Shown here: positions 16,369 through 26,500 of the stretch, piece by piece | How the letters are laid out: the number at the start of each line of letters is the position of its first letter | How positions within the stretch are numbered: position 1 is the first letter of the stretch | NCBI RefSeq assembly: GCF_019357495.1 | Contig: NZ_CP079110.1 | Coordinates: forward strand, 496,001-560,000 | DNA: 64,000 nucleotides | Direction of reading: 5' to 3' | Source of the DNA: Nosocomiicoccus ampullae | GTDB lineage: Bacteria; Bacillota; Bacilli; Staphylococcales; Salinicoccaceae | Made by a program: the position numbers and the translations under genes | The notes under the pieces: generated by a model | Told to the model about the DNA's origin: nothing | The model's database searches: none | What the model saw: only the letters and a program-made list of their open reading frames with translations

Positions 16369-18327
16369 ATGACAGAATTATATGAAGTCATTACACCATC
16401 GGTCGGCGTTGAAACATTAAAAGGTGTCGGCAAAAAAACTGAAGAAAAGCTAAAAAGTATAGGGATTCACACAGTCAATGATGTTGTATTTCATCTGCCT
16501 AACTCTTATCTCGATCAAAATCCAACGGATGTTAATTTAGTAAAATTAGAAGAAACGATTACCGCACTTGGTGTTGTAAAAACAGAACCAACAGTGACGT
16601 ATTTACGTAAAGGGTTAAACCGTATGAGTTTCTTTATGGAAGCAAATAACGTCTATTTTAAAGTGACATTTTTTAACCAAGCGTATTTGAAAAAGAAAAT
16701 TGAAGTCGGTGAGATGATTAAAGTTCATGGTAAGTTTAACCGTGCAAAACTTGAAATGTCTGGGCGAAGTATTATAACTTCACACGGTGATTCTGTAGAT
16801 ATGCGTTATGCATTAAACAAGGTCATGAACAATAAGACGTTTAGTAACATCGTAAAAGAAGTGTTTCGAACACAAGTCTTTAACCAAGATTTACCAGACT
16901 ATTTAATTAAAAAGTATAAGTTGATGCCAATCAAACAAACGCTTTATTTGTTACACTTTCCAGATAATATGGATGATTTACGTCAAGCACGACGTACGAT
17001 GAAATTTTATGAATTATTTATGTTCCAAGTAAAAATCATTGAAAAGCGTAAATCAGAAAGAGTCAAAGATGAATCGTCTATTATTCATTACGACATCGAA
17101 CAATTAAAAGAATTTATTGCGACACTACCGTTTGAGTTAACGAAAGACCAAAAGCGAAGTGTCAACGAAATTTGTAAAGACTTACTTACCGAGTATCCAA
17201 TGAATCGATTGCTTCAAGGAGACGTCGGAAGCGGTAAAACAATTGTCGCTGGAATTTCAGTATATGCACTAAAAACAGCTGGGAAACAAAGTGCGATTAT
17301 GGTGCCAACTGAAGTACTTGCAAATCAGCACTACGAAAGTTTAGTTGAGTCTTTTGACGATAGACTTACAATCAGCAAACTAACAGGTACAACTTCATCA
17401 AAAGAAAAGCGTGAAATTAAAGAACGCTTAATGTCTGGAGAAATCGATCTAATCGTTGGTACACATGCGTTATTTGAAGATGATGTTATTTTTAAGGATT
17501 TAGGGCTCGTAATTACAGACGAACAACACCGGTTCGGTGTCAATCAGCGTGAGAAGCTTAATAAAAAAGCGGCGAGTCGAAACGTTTTATATATGACAGC
17601 AACACCAATTCCGAGAACTCTGTCTATTACAGCATTTGGTGATATGGATGTTTCTCTAATTAAAACGATGCCAGCAGGACGACTGCCGATTGAAACGTTT
17701 TGGAAAAAGGAAAAACAAATTGATGAAGTTATTGAATTTATCCGTAAAGAAGTCAATAAAGGTCATAGTATATACGTTGTAGCACCGTTAATAGAAGAGT
17801 CTGAAACGCTAGATTTAATGACGACTGAAGAAGTTTACATGATGTTTAAAGAAGCTTTTGGAGAAAGTAAAGTCGAACTCGTTCACGGTAGAATGAAACC
17901 AGATGAGAAAAACAAAGCAATGGAACGATTCGAATCGTTAGAAGTACCGATACTTGTTTCAACAACAGTTATTGAGGTTGGTATTAACGTTAAAAATGCG
18001 ACTGTAATGACAATCTTTAACGCAGAACGTTTCGGGTTATCTACACTCCATCAATTAAGAGGTCGAGTCGGTAGAAATGATTTACAAAGTTATTGTATAC
18101 TTATCAGCGAAGGTAAAACAGAACAAGCTGAAATGCGCATGAATATTATGACTGAAACGACAGATGGTTTCGTCTTATCTGAAAGAGACTTAGAAATGCG
18201 CGGACCCGGCGACTTTTTCGGTGTGAGACAAAGCGGCTTACCAGAGTTTAAAGTCGCAGATCTCGTCGAAGACTATAGAATTTTAGAAGTCGCACGAACT
18301 GAAGCGATAGAATTATTCAAGGAGTAA
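16369..18327 (+). CDS. recG: ATP-dependent DNA helicase RecG
   Basis: RecG remodels stalled forks and branched DNA. The 652-residue protein has an N-terminal wedge/OB domain (about 1-235) with TLKGVGKKTEEKL. The SF2 core contains Walker A GDVGSGKT near residue 284, the RecG-type DEQH box (ITDEQHRFG, near 384), MTATPIPRT and motif VI HQLRGRVGRN near 562. It is slightly shorter than the usual 680 residues. It starts four bases after the sdaAA stop with a weak Shine-Dalgarno, implying read-through coupling. Confidence 0.95.
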   Translation: MTELYEVITPSVGVETLKGVGKKTEEKLKSIGIHTVNDVVFHLPNSYLDQNPTDVNLVKLEETITALGVVKTEPTVTYLRKGLNRMSFFMEANNVYFKVTFFNQAYLKKKIEVGEMIKVHGKFNRAKLEMSGRSIITSHGDSVDMRYALNKVMNNKTFSNIVKEVFRTQVFNQDLPDYLIKKYKLMPIKQTLYLLHFPDNMDDLRQARRTMKFYELFMFQVKIIEKRKSERVKDESSIIHYDIEQLKEFIATLPFELTKDQKRSVNEICKDLLTEYPMNRLLQGDVGSGKTIVAGISVYALKTAGKQSAIMVPTEVLANQHYESLVESFDDRLTISKLTGTTSSKEKREIKERLMSGEIDLIVGTHALFEDDVIFKDLGLVITDEQHRFGVNQREKLNKKAASRNVLYMTATPIPRTLSITAFGDMDVSLIKTMPAGRLPIETFWKKEKQIDEVIEFIRKEVNKGHSIYVVAPLIEESETLDLMTTEEVYMMFKEAFGESKVELVHGRMKPDEKNKAMERFESLEVPILVSTTVIEVGINVKNATVMTIFNAERFGLSTLHQLRGRVGRNDLQSYCILISEGKTEQAEMRMNIMTETTDGFVLSERDLEMRGPGDFFGVRQSGLPEFKVADLVEDYRILEVARTEAIELFKE

Positions 18328-18331
18328 ACAT

Positions 18332-18958
18332 ATGCGAACTTTTACTAGAATACTCGGTGTTTTACTTATTATCACAGCACTCGTCTTATTCTTTTGGCAA
18401 GATATTCGGGAATTCGTCACAGATATCGTGAATGACCGTATGATCGAGGCATATGAAAACGGAGATGATGACGTTAAAGTAAACTCGCTTGAGAAGTTTA
18501 TTACAGGTATTGAACCGAGCGATAAAAAAGGTGTAAAAATTAAAGATGATATGGCCGGCATTTTAAAAATTGAAAGTGCAGGTATTTCTGAACCCGTATT
18601 TTACGGACCGTTAAGTGAAGATAAACTTAGAAACGGTGTAAGTATGTTAGAAGAGACTGACAACTTAGATATGCAAAATATCCCAATCGCAGGTCATAGA
18701 GTTGAAGGCGCAGGAATTCGATTTAACTATATTGACAAAGCAGATGTTGGAGACGAAATAAAATTTATTACACGAGATAAAACACTTAAATACGAAATTA
18801 CAGACATATTTGAAGTGACTCCTGACAGAGTAGATATTCTAGAACAAACTGAAGGAGATCCTCAAATACTGACGCTTATTACTTGTGAGGATTACAATCC
18901 AGATACATTATTATTTGAAAAGCGTCTCATTGTACAAGCAGAAATTGTTGAAGAATAG
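18332..18958 (+). CDS. srtA: Class A sortase SrtA
   Basis: SrtA anchors LPXTG surface proteins to peptidoglycan. The 208-residue protein has one N-terminal membrane helix (about 6-23) and a sortase barrel. The catalytic triad is visible: His122 in PIAGHR, Cys185 in LTLITCEDYN and Arg198 in FEKRLI, each within two residues of the S. aureus SrtA positions (His120, Cys184, Arg197). It starts five bases after recG, so it is co-transcribed, and is followed by a terminator. In S. aureus srtA is elsewhere, so the location between recG and fapR is unusual. Confidence 0.94.
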   Translation: MRTFTRILGVLLIITALVLFFWQDIREFVTDIVNDRMIEAYENGDDDVKVNSLEKFITGIEPSDKKGVKIKDDMAGILKIESAGISEPVFYGPLSEDKLRNGVSMLEETDNLDMQNIPIAGHRVEGAGIRFNYIDKADVGDEIKFITRDKTLKYEITDIFEVTPDRVDILEQTEGDPQILTLITCEDYNPDTLLFEKRLIVQAEIVEE

Positions 18959-18988
18959 GTGATTAGCTAATTGCTAATCACTTTTTTT
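18959..18988 (+). terminator. Rho-independent terminator after srtA
   Basis: GTGATTAGC (18959-18967) pairs with GCTAATCAC (18973-18981), followed by seven T. Confidence 0.92.
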
Positions 18989-19008
18989 ATATAAAATTAT
19001 TGAAACAT

Positions 19009-19037
19009 TTGAAAAGGCACGCATGATTTTATATACT
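19009..19037 (+). promoter_or_regulatory. Predicted sigma-A promoter of the fapR-plsX-fabD-fabG operon
   Basis: TTGAAA (19009-19014) and TATACT (19032-19037) are separated by the ideal 17 bases. Transcription would start about 19044, inside the FapR operator. Confidence 0.8.
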
Positions 19038-19040
19038 AAA

Positions 19041-19060
19041 ATTAGCACCAACTACTAAAT
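19041..19060 (+). promoter_or_regulatory. FapR operator (malonyl-CoA-responsive)
   Basis: ATTAGCACCAACTACTAAAT is a near-palindrome in which TTAGCA is mirrored by TACTAA. It resembles the FapR box core TTAGnACC. It overlaps the predicted transcription start directly upstream of fapR, as expected for autoregulation released by malonyl-CoA. Confidence 0.8.
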
Positions 19061-19071
19061 GGGGAGATTAC

Positions 19072-19638
19072 GTGGTTAAATTAAAAAAAGATGAACGGCG
19101 TGAAGAAATTAAACGTCAACTAGAAGAAGATCCATTTTTAACAGATGAAGCACTCGCTAATCTTTTAAGCGTCTCAATTCAAACGATTCGTCTCGACCGA
19201 GTTGAAATGAATATTCCTGAATTAAGAGTACGCATTAAAGAAGTGGCGAAAAAGAATGCTGATGAAATTAAAAGTATTCCGCTTCAAGACGTCATCGGAG
19301 AACTTATACATATCGAAGTAAATAATGAAGCGTCATCTTTTTTTATTGTTGAAAAAGAACACGCATTCCAAAACTACGATATTATGCGTGGACACTTCCT
19401 GTTTGGTCAGGCAAATTCACTCGCCGTTGCGGTGTTAGGTAAAGAGATGGTGCTGACAAAAGAAGCAAATGTGAAGTACTTAAAGTCAGCATCAGTTGGT
19501 GATAGAGTCACCGCTCAAGCAAAAGTATTAAAAATTAAGCAAAATGAAGCACTTATTTTAGTGGAATCATTTGTAAATAATGAAACAGTATTTTTTGGAC
19601 ATTTTGTCATGCATTTTAAAAATGAAGGTGAAAAGTAA
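19072..19638 (+). CDS. fapR: Fatty acid biosynthesis transcriptional repressor FapR
   Basis: This 188-residue regulator has an N-terminal helix-turn-helix (about 20-48, FLTDEALANLLSVSIQTIRL) and a C-terminal hot-dog domain (about 75-188) that binds malonyl-CoA; GHFLFGQANSLAVAV belongs to that fold. It starts with GTG after GGGGAG. It controls its own operon through the operator at 19041-19060. Its stop overlaps plsX by one base (TAATG). Confidence 0.96.
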   Translation: MVKLKKDERREEIKRQLEEDPFLTDEALANLLSVSIQTIRLDRVEMNIPELRVRIKEVAKKNADEIKSIPLQDVIGELIHIEVNNEASSFFIVEKEHAFQNYDIMRGHFLFGQANSLAVAVLGKEMVLTKEANVKYLKSASVGDRVTAQAKVLKIKQNEALILVESFVNNETVFFGHFVMHFKNEGEK

Positions 19639-20618
19639 TGAAAACAATCGCAGTCGATCTCATGGGTGGAGATCATGCACCAAAAGTAGTTGTAGAAGGA
19701 ATTAAATCTGCTTTAGAAAAGTACGATAATCTTAAAATAAAAGCATACGGCACTGCAGGTAGCTGGACAGACAATCACGATAGAGTTGAGTTTATTGAAG
19801 TCACTGAAGTAATTACGAGTGAAGATGATCCGGTACGTGCAGTGCGTCGTAAAAAAGATTCGTCAATCGTCCGTGCAGCTAAAGCTGTAAAAGACGGTGA
19901 AGCGGATGCGTTTGTATCTGCCGGAAATACAGGCGCTTTACTTACTGCAGGACTATTCGTTATTGGACGTATTAAAGGAATTGAACGTCCAGCACTTGCG
20001 TCAATGATTCCAACAACGAGCGAAAAAGGAATGTTAATGTTAGACCTTGGCGCTAACTCTGAAAATAAACCAAACCACTTATTACAGTTTGCTCATATGG
20101 CATCGATTTATATGGAAAATATTATTGGACGTAAAAATCCTAAAATTGGTTTAATTAATAACGGTAGTGAAGACATTAAAGGAACACCACTCACTAAAGA
20201 AACACATCAGTTATTAAAAGAATCTAACTTAAACTATAGTGGTTTCTTTGAAACAAGAGATGTATTAACTGGTAAATACGACATTGGAGTTACAGATGGA
20301 TTTACTGGGAACGTAATTTTAAAAACAATCGAAGGTACAGCAAGCAGTATACTCGGTGAAGTGAAAAAAATCTTTTTATCATCATTCTTTAATAAGCTAT
20401 CTGCTTTAGCTGTGAAAAAAGATTTAAGTAAATTAAAAGATGTTATGGACTATCGTCAATTTGGTGGTGCACCGCTTCTTGGTGTAAATGGTCACGTCTT
20501 AAAAGCACACGGTTCTAGTGACGCGCTCGCAATTGAGAACGCGATTCGAAACGCGATTACAATGGCAGAAAGTGACGCGATTGAAAAAATTAAGGAGGCC
20601 ATTTCTACAGATGAGTAA
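19638..20618 (+). CDS. plsX: Phosphate acyltransferase PlsX
   Basis: PlsX converts acyl-ACP and phosphate to acyl-phosphate for phospholipid synthesis, a peripheral membrane step. The 326-residue protein starts with IAVDLMGGDHAPKVVVEG and contains AFVSAGNTGAL, MLDLGANSENKP and VTDGFTGNVILK, all PlsX signatures. It lies between fapR and fabD with overlaps on both sides, so it is translationally coupled. Acyl-phosphate from FakA feeds the same pool. Confidence 0.96.
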   Translation: MKTIAVDLMGGDHAPKVVVEGIKSALEKYDNLKIKAYGTAGSWTDNHDRVEFIEVTEVITSEDDPVRAVRRKKDSSIVRAAKAVKDGEADAFVSAGNTGALLTAGLFVIGRIKGIERPALASMIPTTSEKGMLMLDLGANSENKPNHLLQFAHMASIYMENIIGRKNPKIGLINNGSEDIKGTPLTKETHQLLKESNLNYSGFFETRDVLTGKYDIGVTDGFTGNVILKTIEGTASSILGEVKKIFLSSFFNKLSALAVKKDLSKLKDVMDYRQFGGAPLLGVNGHVLKAHGSSDALAIENAIRNAITMAESDAIEKIKEAISTDE

Positions 20619-21516
20619 ACTTATACTATTTCCTGGTCAAGGTGCACAGTATAACGAAATGGCAAAAGACTTATATGACAATAATAGTGACGCGCGTGAG
20701 TTACTCGATACAATTTTTAGTCTTGTCGACTATGATTTAAAAGAAATTATGTTTTCTGAGAGTGATGACCGACTGAATGATACTAAATATACACAACCTG
20801 CATTATTTGCACATTCACTCGCAGTCCTTAAAGCAACAAATATTAAAGGTGACTTTTTACTCGGGAATAGTTTAGGTGAACTACCAGCACTTGTACATGC
20901 GGGTGTTTTATCGTTAGAAGATGGAGTAAAAGCAGTTGTTAAACGCGGACAATTAATGAGTGAAACAAAAGCTGGTAAAATGGCAGCGGTCATCGGTATG
21001 GACCGACAAAACTTAGAGGACTTATGCAAAGAATTAAGTGACGACAATGAAAAAGTAAGTCCAGCGAATATTAATACTAGAGATCAAATCGTCGTTTCAG
21101 GAGATGCATCAAAAGTTGAAGCATTTATAGACGTTGCAAAATCTAAAGGTGCGAGACGTGTAATCCCGTTAAAAGTTTCGGGGGCGTTTCATTCACATTT
21201 AATGGAAGATGCGAAAGTGAAATTTGGAGAGTTTTTAGAAGATATAGAGTTTCACGATGCAAAAATTCCAGTCATTCAAAACGTTTCAGCTCAAGCTGAG
21301 ACTGATAAAAGAACGATTAAAGAGAATTTAATTGAACAAATTACGTCACCAGTTAGATTTGTCGAGTGTGTCGAACGAGCAGTTGAAGCGGGCGCGACGG
21401 AGTCAATTGAAGTTGGTCCGAAAAAAGTGCAGACTGGCTTACTTAGAAAAATTACAAAATCAGTAAGTACATCACATATCGACACGATAGAAGAGGTGAA
21501 TAACTATAATGAGTAA
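20611..21516 (+). CDS. fabD: Malonyl-CoA:ACP transacylase FabD
   Basis: FabD loads malonate onto ACP. The 301-residue protein has FPGQGAQ at 8-14, the nucleophile Ser87, the conserved Arg in VKRGQLMSE and the active-site His in GAFHSHLM. The Ser motif reads GNSLGE, where the family almost always has GHSLGE, so the residue before the nucleophile is Asn in place of His. The ATG at 20611 lies after AAGGAGG and overlaps plsX by eight bases; an earlier in-frame start would run 93 bases into plsX. Confidence 0.95.
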   Translation: MSKLILFPGQGAQYNEMAKDLYDNNSDARELLDTIFSLVDYDLKEIMFSESDDRLNDTKYTQPALFAHSLAVLKATNIKGDFLLGNSLGELPALVHAGVLSLEDGVKAVVKRGQLMSETKAGKMAAVIGMDRQNLEDLCKELSDDNEKVSPANINTRDQIVVSGDASKVEAFIDVAKSKGARRVIPLKVSGAFHSHLMEDAKVKFGEFLEDIEFHDAKIPVIQNVSAQAETDKRTIKENLIEQITSPVRFVECVERAVEAGATESIEVGPKKVQTGLLRKITKSVSTSHIDTIEEVNNYNE

Positions 21517-22246
21517 AGTTGCGTTAGTCACAGGCGCTTCTCGCGGAATTGGACGCGCGGTAGCGTTACGTTTAAGTGAAGACGGTTATACAGTAATCGT
21601 TAATTATTCAGGAAATAAAGAAAAAGCAGACGCAGTCGTTAAAGAAATTGAAGCAAAAGGCAGCAAAGCAGAAAGTTATCAGTGCCAAGTTCAAAATCAT
21701 GACGAAGTAAAAGAAATGATTAAACATATTAAAGATACGTATGGTCAACTTGACGTTGTCGTAAATAACGCAGGAATCACTAAAGACACGCTTTTAATGC
21801 GTATGAAACCTGAAATGTTTGAAGATGTCATTAACGTTAATTTAAAAGGGGCGTTTAACGTCATTCAAAACGTATCAAGAATGATGATTCGTGCAAAATC
21901 AGGTCGTATCATTAACATTTCAAGTATTGTTGGAAGTCTTGGTAATGCTGGTCAAGCGAACTACGTTGCGAGTAAAGCAGGTATTGACGGGCTGACAAAA
22001 AGTGTCGCACGAGAGTTAGCAAGTAAAAATATTACTGTAAATGCTGTTGCACCAGGATTTATTGAAAGTGATATGACAGACGTTTTAAGTGACGATTTAA
22101 AATCTAAAATGCTCGAGCAAATTCCACTTCAAAAATTTGGTCAAGCGGAAGACATCGCTGAAGCAGTAGCATTTTTAGCATCAGACAATGCGCGCTATAT
22201 TACAGGGCAAACGATTCACGTTAACGGTGGAATGTACATGGGTTAA
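21509..22246 (+). CDS. fabG: 3-oxoacyl-[ACP] reductase FabG
   Basis: This 245-residue short-chain dehydrogenase reduces beta-ketoacyl-ACP with NADPH. It shows the cofactor motif [14 protein letters not shown] (about residue 88), the catalytic Ser in ISSIVG and YxxxK as YVASKAG (about 151-155), plus [15 protein letters not shown] at the C-terminus. It overlaps the end of fabD by eight bases (ATG at 21509). Confidence 0.97.
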   Translation: MSKVALVTGASRGIGRAVALRLSEDGYTVIVNYSGNKEKADAVVKEIEAKGSKAESYQCQVQNHDEVKEMIKHIKDTYGQLDVVVNNAGITKDTLLMRMKPEMFEDVINVNLKGAFNVIQNVSRMMIRAKSGRIINISSIVGSLGNAGQANYVASKAGIDGLTKSVARELASKNITVNAVAPGFIESDMTDVLSDDLKSKMLEQIPLQKFGQAEDIAEAVAFLASDNARYITGQTIHVNGGMYMG

Positions 22247-22377
22247 CCCCTGTGGTATTATGAACACATTGTAAATTTAAGGTGTTCTATTAGTGAAGTA
22301 TTAATAAGGAATTTTATCTCATTAAAAATAGTAGAAATATATGAATTCCAATGAATAATTTTGGGTATAAGATAATA

Positions 22378-22444
22378 GACTCTTGCTAGAAGAGTCTTGG
22401 TAAAGTAAATCTTTACCTCTACCATTTTAAGGAGGTGAAATGGT
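22378..22444 (+). promoter_or_regulatory. Structured 5' leader of acpP: three perfect hairpins, SD in the last loop
   Basis: Three perfect 7-bp stem-loops follow each other. GACTCTT/AAGAGTC (22378-22396) has a 5-nt loop. GGTAAAG/CTTTACC (22399-22417) has a 5-nt loop. ACCATTT/AAATGGT (22421-22444) has a 10-nt loop TAAGGAGGTG that is the acpP Shine-Dalgarno; the last stem ends at the base before the ATG. None has a T tract, so they are not terminators. Control of acpP mRNA stability or translation is an inference. Confidence 0.7.
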
Positions 22445-22681
22445 ATGGATAACTTTGATAAAATTAAAGACATTATTGTCGATAAATTAGGTATTGATGA
22501 AGATCAAGTAACGAAAGATGCAACATTCAAGGATGACCTTGGTGCAGACTCTTTAGATATTGCTGAACTTGTAATGGAATTAGAAGATGAATTTGATACT
22601 GAAATTCCAGATGAGGAAGCTGAAAAAATCGTTACTGTTGGTGATGCTTTAGATTACATTGAAAAGCTTGAAAACCAATAA
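22445..22681 (+). CDS. acpP: Acyl carrier protein
   Basis: This 78-residue acidic protein carries the growing acyl chain on a phosphopantetheine arm. [20 protein letters not shown] contains the modified serine (DSLD). The sequence is a typical staphylococcal ACP. It is separated from fabG by 198 bases of structured leader, so its expression can be set apart from that of the upstream enzymes, and it is followed by a strong terminator. Confidence 0.98.
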   Translation: MDNFDKIKDIIVDKLGIDEDQVTKDATFKDDLGADSLDIAELVMELEDEFDTEIPDEEAEKIVTVGDALDYIEKLENQ

Positions 22682-22691
22682 AATAATAGAT

Positions 22692-22722
22692 AAAATCCAC
22701 TTTTAAATAAGTGGATTTTTCT
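22692..22722 (+). terminator. Rho-independent terminator after acpP
   Basis: AAAATCCACTT (22692-22702) pairs with AAGTGGATTTT (22709-22719), followed by TTTTTCTTTT. It ends the fap/fab/acp unit. Confidence 0.9.
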
Positions 22723-22779
22723 TTTATGTATTGCTATTACTAAAGCGATAAGTTTAGTAAAATATACTAGGGTGAGATT

Positions 22780-23541
22780 ATGGAAAAAGTTTTAAAAGCA
22801 ATTGACAATGACTATCACTCATCTGAACAAGTGAAGTTATTTTTTAAAAAGCTTGATCAGTTTATGAAAAAAAGTCATGTCAATTATGATAATAAAGAAT
22901 TATTTCTACAAGCATTTATGCATAGTTCGTTTGTCTATAATATTCATTTAGACAGAATACATTCAAACGAGCGTTTAGAATTTTTAGGTGACGCAGTATT
23001 AGAATTGATGGTCTCAGAATATATATTTGACGCTTTTAAAGATTGGCCAGAGGGCGATTTAACAAAATTGCGTGCAAATGTTGTTTGTGAGCCTTCACTT
23101 GTAATATTTGCGAACGACTTAAAAATGGAAGAGTTACTACTACTTGGTCCAGGAGAAGAAAAAACAGGTGGTAAAAAACGTCCATCGATTATTTCAGATA
23201 TGTTCGAAGCATTTTTAGGTGCATTGTATATCGACCAAGGATATGACGCAGTATGGAAGTTTTTAAGTACACATGTATTTCCTAAAATTAAAAATGATGA
23301 ATACATGGGAATTACAGACTTTAAAACTGCACTTCAAGAATATGTTCATAAAGCATACAAAGAAGAAGTGTACTACCACTTAATTGAAGAAACAGGTCCG
23401 TCACATGACAAAAATTTTGTCTCAAGTGTCACGTTAAAAAATGAAGAAATCGGTCAAGGTGCGGGGCGTTCAAAAAAAGAATCTGAGCAACTCGCAGCAA
23501 AACGTGCGCTATATTATTTAAAAGAAAAGGCTAAAAGATAA
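22780..23541 (+). CDS. rnc: Ribonuclease III
   Basis: RNase III cleaves double-stranded RNA in rRNA maturation and mRNA decay. The 253-residue protein carries the signature NERLEFLGDAVLELM (about 68-82) with catalytic Glu and Asp, a second acidic cluster SDMFEAFLGALYID, and a C-terminal double-stranded RNA-binding domain (about 180-250). GGGTGAGATT precedes the ATG. The stop overlaps smc by one base. Confidence 0.97.
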   Translation: MEKVLKAIDNDYHSSEQVKLFFKKLDQFMKKSHVNYDNKELFLQAFMHSSFVYNIHLDRIHSNERLEFLGDAVLELMVSEYIFDAFKDWPEGDLTKLRANVVCEPSLVIFANDLKMEELLLLGPGEEKTGGKKRPSIISDMFEAFLGALYIDQGYDAVWKFLSTHVFPKIKNDEYMGITDFKTALQEYVHKAYKEEVYYHLIEETGPSHDKNFVSSVTLKNEEIGQGAGRSKKESEQLAAKRALYYLKEKAKR

Positions 23542-26500
23542 TGGTATTTTTAAAAAGCATTGAAGCAAAAGGGTTTAAATCTTTTGCAGATAAAACTTCT
23601 ATAAAATTTAATACAGGAATCACTGCAGTCGTAGGACCAAACGGTAGTGGTAAAAGTAATATTATCGACGCTGTAAGATTTGTACTCGGTGAAACGAGTG
23701 CACGATCATTTAGAGGATCGAAAATGGAAGACGTTATATTTAACGGAACGACTGAACGTAAATCACAAAACAGTGCCGTCGTCGAATTAAACTTAGATAA
23801 TCGTAAAAGATATTTAGATATCGACAAAGACGATATTTCTATTAAACGTGAGTTATTTAGAAATGGTGAAAGTAACTACTACATCAATAACGAACGTATG
23901 AAATTAAAAGATATTACTGAGTTGTTTATGGATTCAGGATTTGGTAAACATGCGTACAATATTATTTCTCAGGGCGAAGTCGATACAATTTTAAATCAAA
24001 AGCCTGAAAAAAGACGTGAAATTATAGAAGAAGTCGCCGGTGTGATGAAATATAAAACACGTAAAAAAGAATCTGAGCGTAAACTTGACGACACACTTTT
24101 AAACTTAAGCCGTATTCACGATATTACGAGTGAATTAGAATCACGTGTCTCAAAACTTGAAAAAGAAAGTGCAGTCGCAAAAGAGTATTTAGCACTCGTT
24201 GAAGAAATGAAGCAAAGTGATATTGAAGTGTCTGTGTATGATATTAAAAACTTATCAGACACACTTGAATCGTTAAACAAAAAATATTTAAACGATAAAC
24301 GCACAATCGAAGAAGCGAGAAATCACGTCAATTTACTCGATATTTCGATTAATAACTATAGAGACAAACGTGAACGACTCACGATTCAAGAACGTGAAAA
24401 TAACGAATCATACATTCAACTGTCGCGTGAACAAGAACAAATTATCGGTAAAATCGAATTATCTAAAGAACGTCATACGAGTCGCTCTGAACGTCATACG
24501 AGTCTTTTAAACGAAAAAGATAATAAGTTACAACATAAAAAACAATTAGAAACTCGTTTTAAAGAAATCGAAACGTCTTTAAAAAAGTCAGAAGAAAATT
24601 TAGAACATCTAAACGATGAAATTAAATCTGTTCAAAAGTCATTAAAGTCATTGAACACATCACACGACACAGACGTTGAAACGTTAAAAGATGAATATTA
24701 TGCACGTATGGTTGAAAAAACATCACTTGAAAACCAACTTAAAGATCACACGCAGCGTGAAGTCAAAGATTCTAGAAAGCGTGAAGATCTATTCAACCGA
24801 TTAAACGAGTTTAATGACACACTTAAAACACTAGAAAGAGAAGAGTCACAGCTAAACGAAACGTTAAATACACTAAATACAAACTTAACGGATAAAAGAG
24901 ACGTATTTAAACAATTACTCGAATCATTAAATGAGAAAAAAGCAAATGCTAATTCATTAAATGATAAGTATGATAAAGCAACTCGCTACATCTCTCAGTT
25001 ATCCTCTAAACGTGATATGTATAACTCGATGATGGCAAATTACGAAGGCTACTACCGAGGCGTTAAAGCAGTCTTAAAACGAAAAAATAAGATGCCAGGT
25101 ATTTTAGGTGTGGTGATTGAACTTATCCAAATTGACGAGTTGTTTATAACAGCACTTGACGCAGCGCTTGGCGGTCAGTCTCAAAGTATTGTGACTAAAT
25201 CTGAAAGTGATGCAAAACGTGCAATATCATATTTGAAAGATAAAAATCTCGGCTTCGCGACGTTTCTACCGCTCGATACAATACAAAAGAGAGATTTATC
25301 TGAAGAGATTAAATATAAACTTTCAAATACGTCAGTGAATCACTATATTTTAAAAGATTTAATTGAAACAGAATACGACGCGCTGCTTAATCACTTATTT
25401 AATACGACGATTATCGTAGATAACTATGACGACGGATCAAAATTATCTCGTGAGTTAAATTTTAGAGGAAGAATCGTCACAAAATCTGGAGAAATCTTTA
25501 ATCCAGGTGGAGCAGTTAGTGGAGGAAGCCGTCAAAGTGGTAACTCAGCACTTAAATTACGTAAAGAAAAAGAATCACTCGACGAAAAAATAAAAGCATA
25601 TACGTTAGAAACGAATCGCTTAAAAGAGGAAAACGATGAATTAACTCATACGATTCAAACACTCGAAACAAAGCTTAAAGAAGAAGAAACGCTTGGTACC
25701 TCGTTAAAAGAAGAATACGACGAAACAATTAAACAACTTGAGAAAAATAAAAACGAGAAATCACTCACTACTGAGCGTATCGCACTATTAAATAATGAAT
25801 TAGAATCTATTGGTGGTGTACTGAGTTATTCATCTTTAGAAAAAGAAATTGATGAAAAGACAAAAGCGCTTGATGCACTCCAAGAAAGAATTACGTTACT
25901 TAGTAAAGAAAAGGGCGACATTGAGAATTTAGAAAAAGAATATGAAGAAAATCGTCAAAAACTGTTAGAAAGTCGTATCGCACTTGAGTCAAATATTCGT
26001 TATGAGAAAGAGAATTTAAAAGATTATAATGAAAGAATCAATAATGTATCTCTAGATATTAAAGATATCGATGAACGTATCGAGTTACTCGACTCAAACT
26101 ATGAGTCGATTGACATCGACGCGTTAAACAGTCGCTTAGATGAGATTAGTGAAACTCTTGAAGCACTCGGTAAGAAATCTCGCACATTAAAAGACGAAAT
26201 AGAAACGGTGACTAAAACATCGACTGAAGATATGAATTTACGACAAGTTCATTTAGAGACGATTGAAACACTTTCAGAAACACTTCGAGAAACGCACGGT
26301 GAGAAAGAACGTACCGAGTCATTATTAAGTATTAAACTCGACTACTTATCTGAAACATACGAGATAACATTTGAAAAAGCATCCGAAATGTATACAGATC
26401 TTTCAAATATTGAGAGTAAACGTGAACGTATCCATTTAAATAAAAAGAGTATAGAAGAACTTGGTAACGTCAATTTAAACGCAATTGAAGAGTTTGAAAC

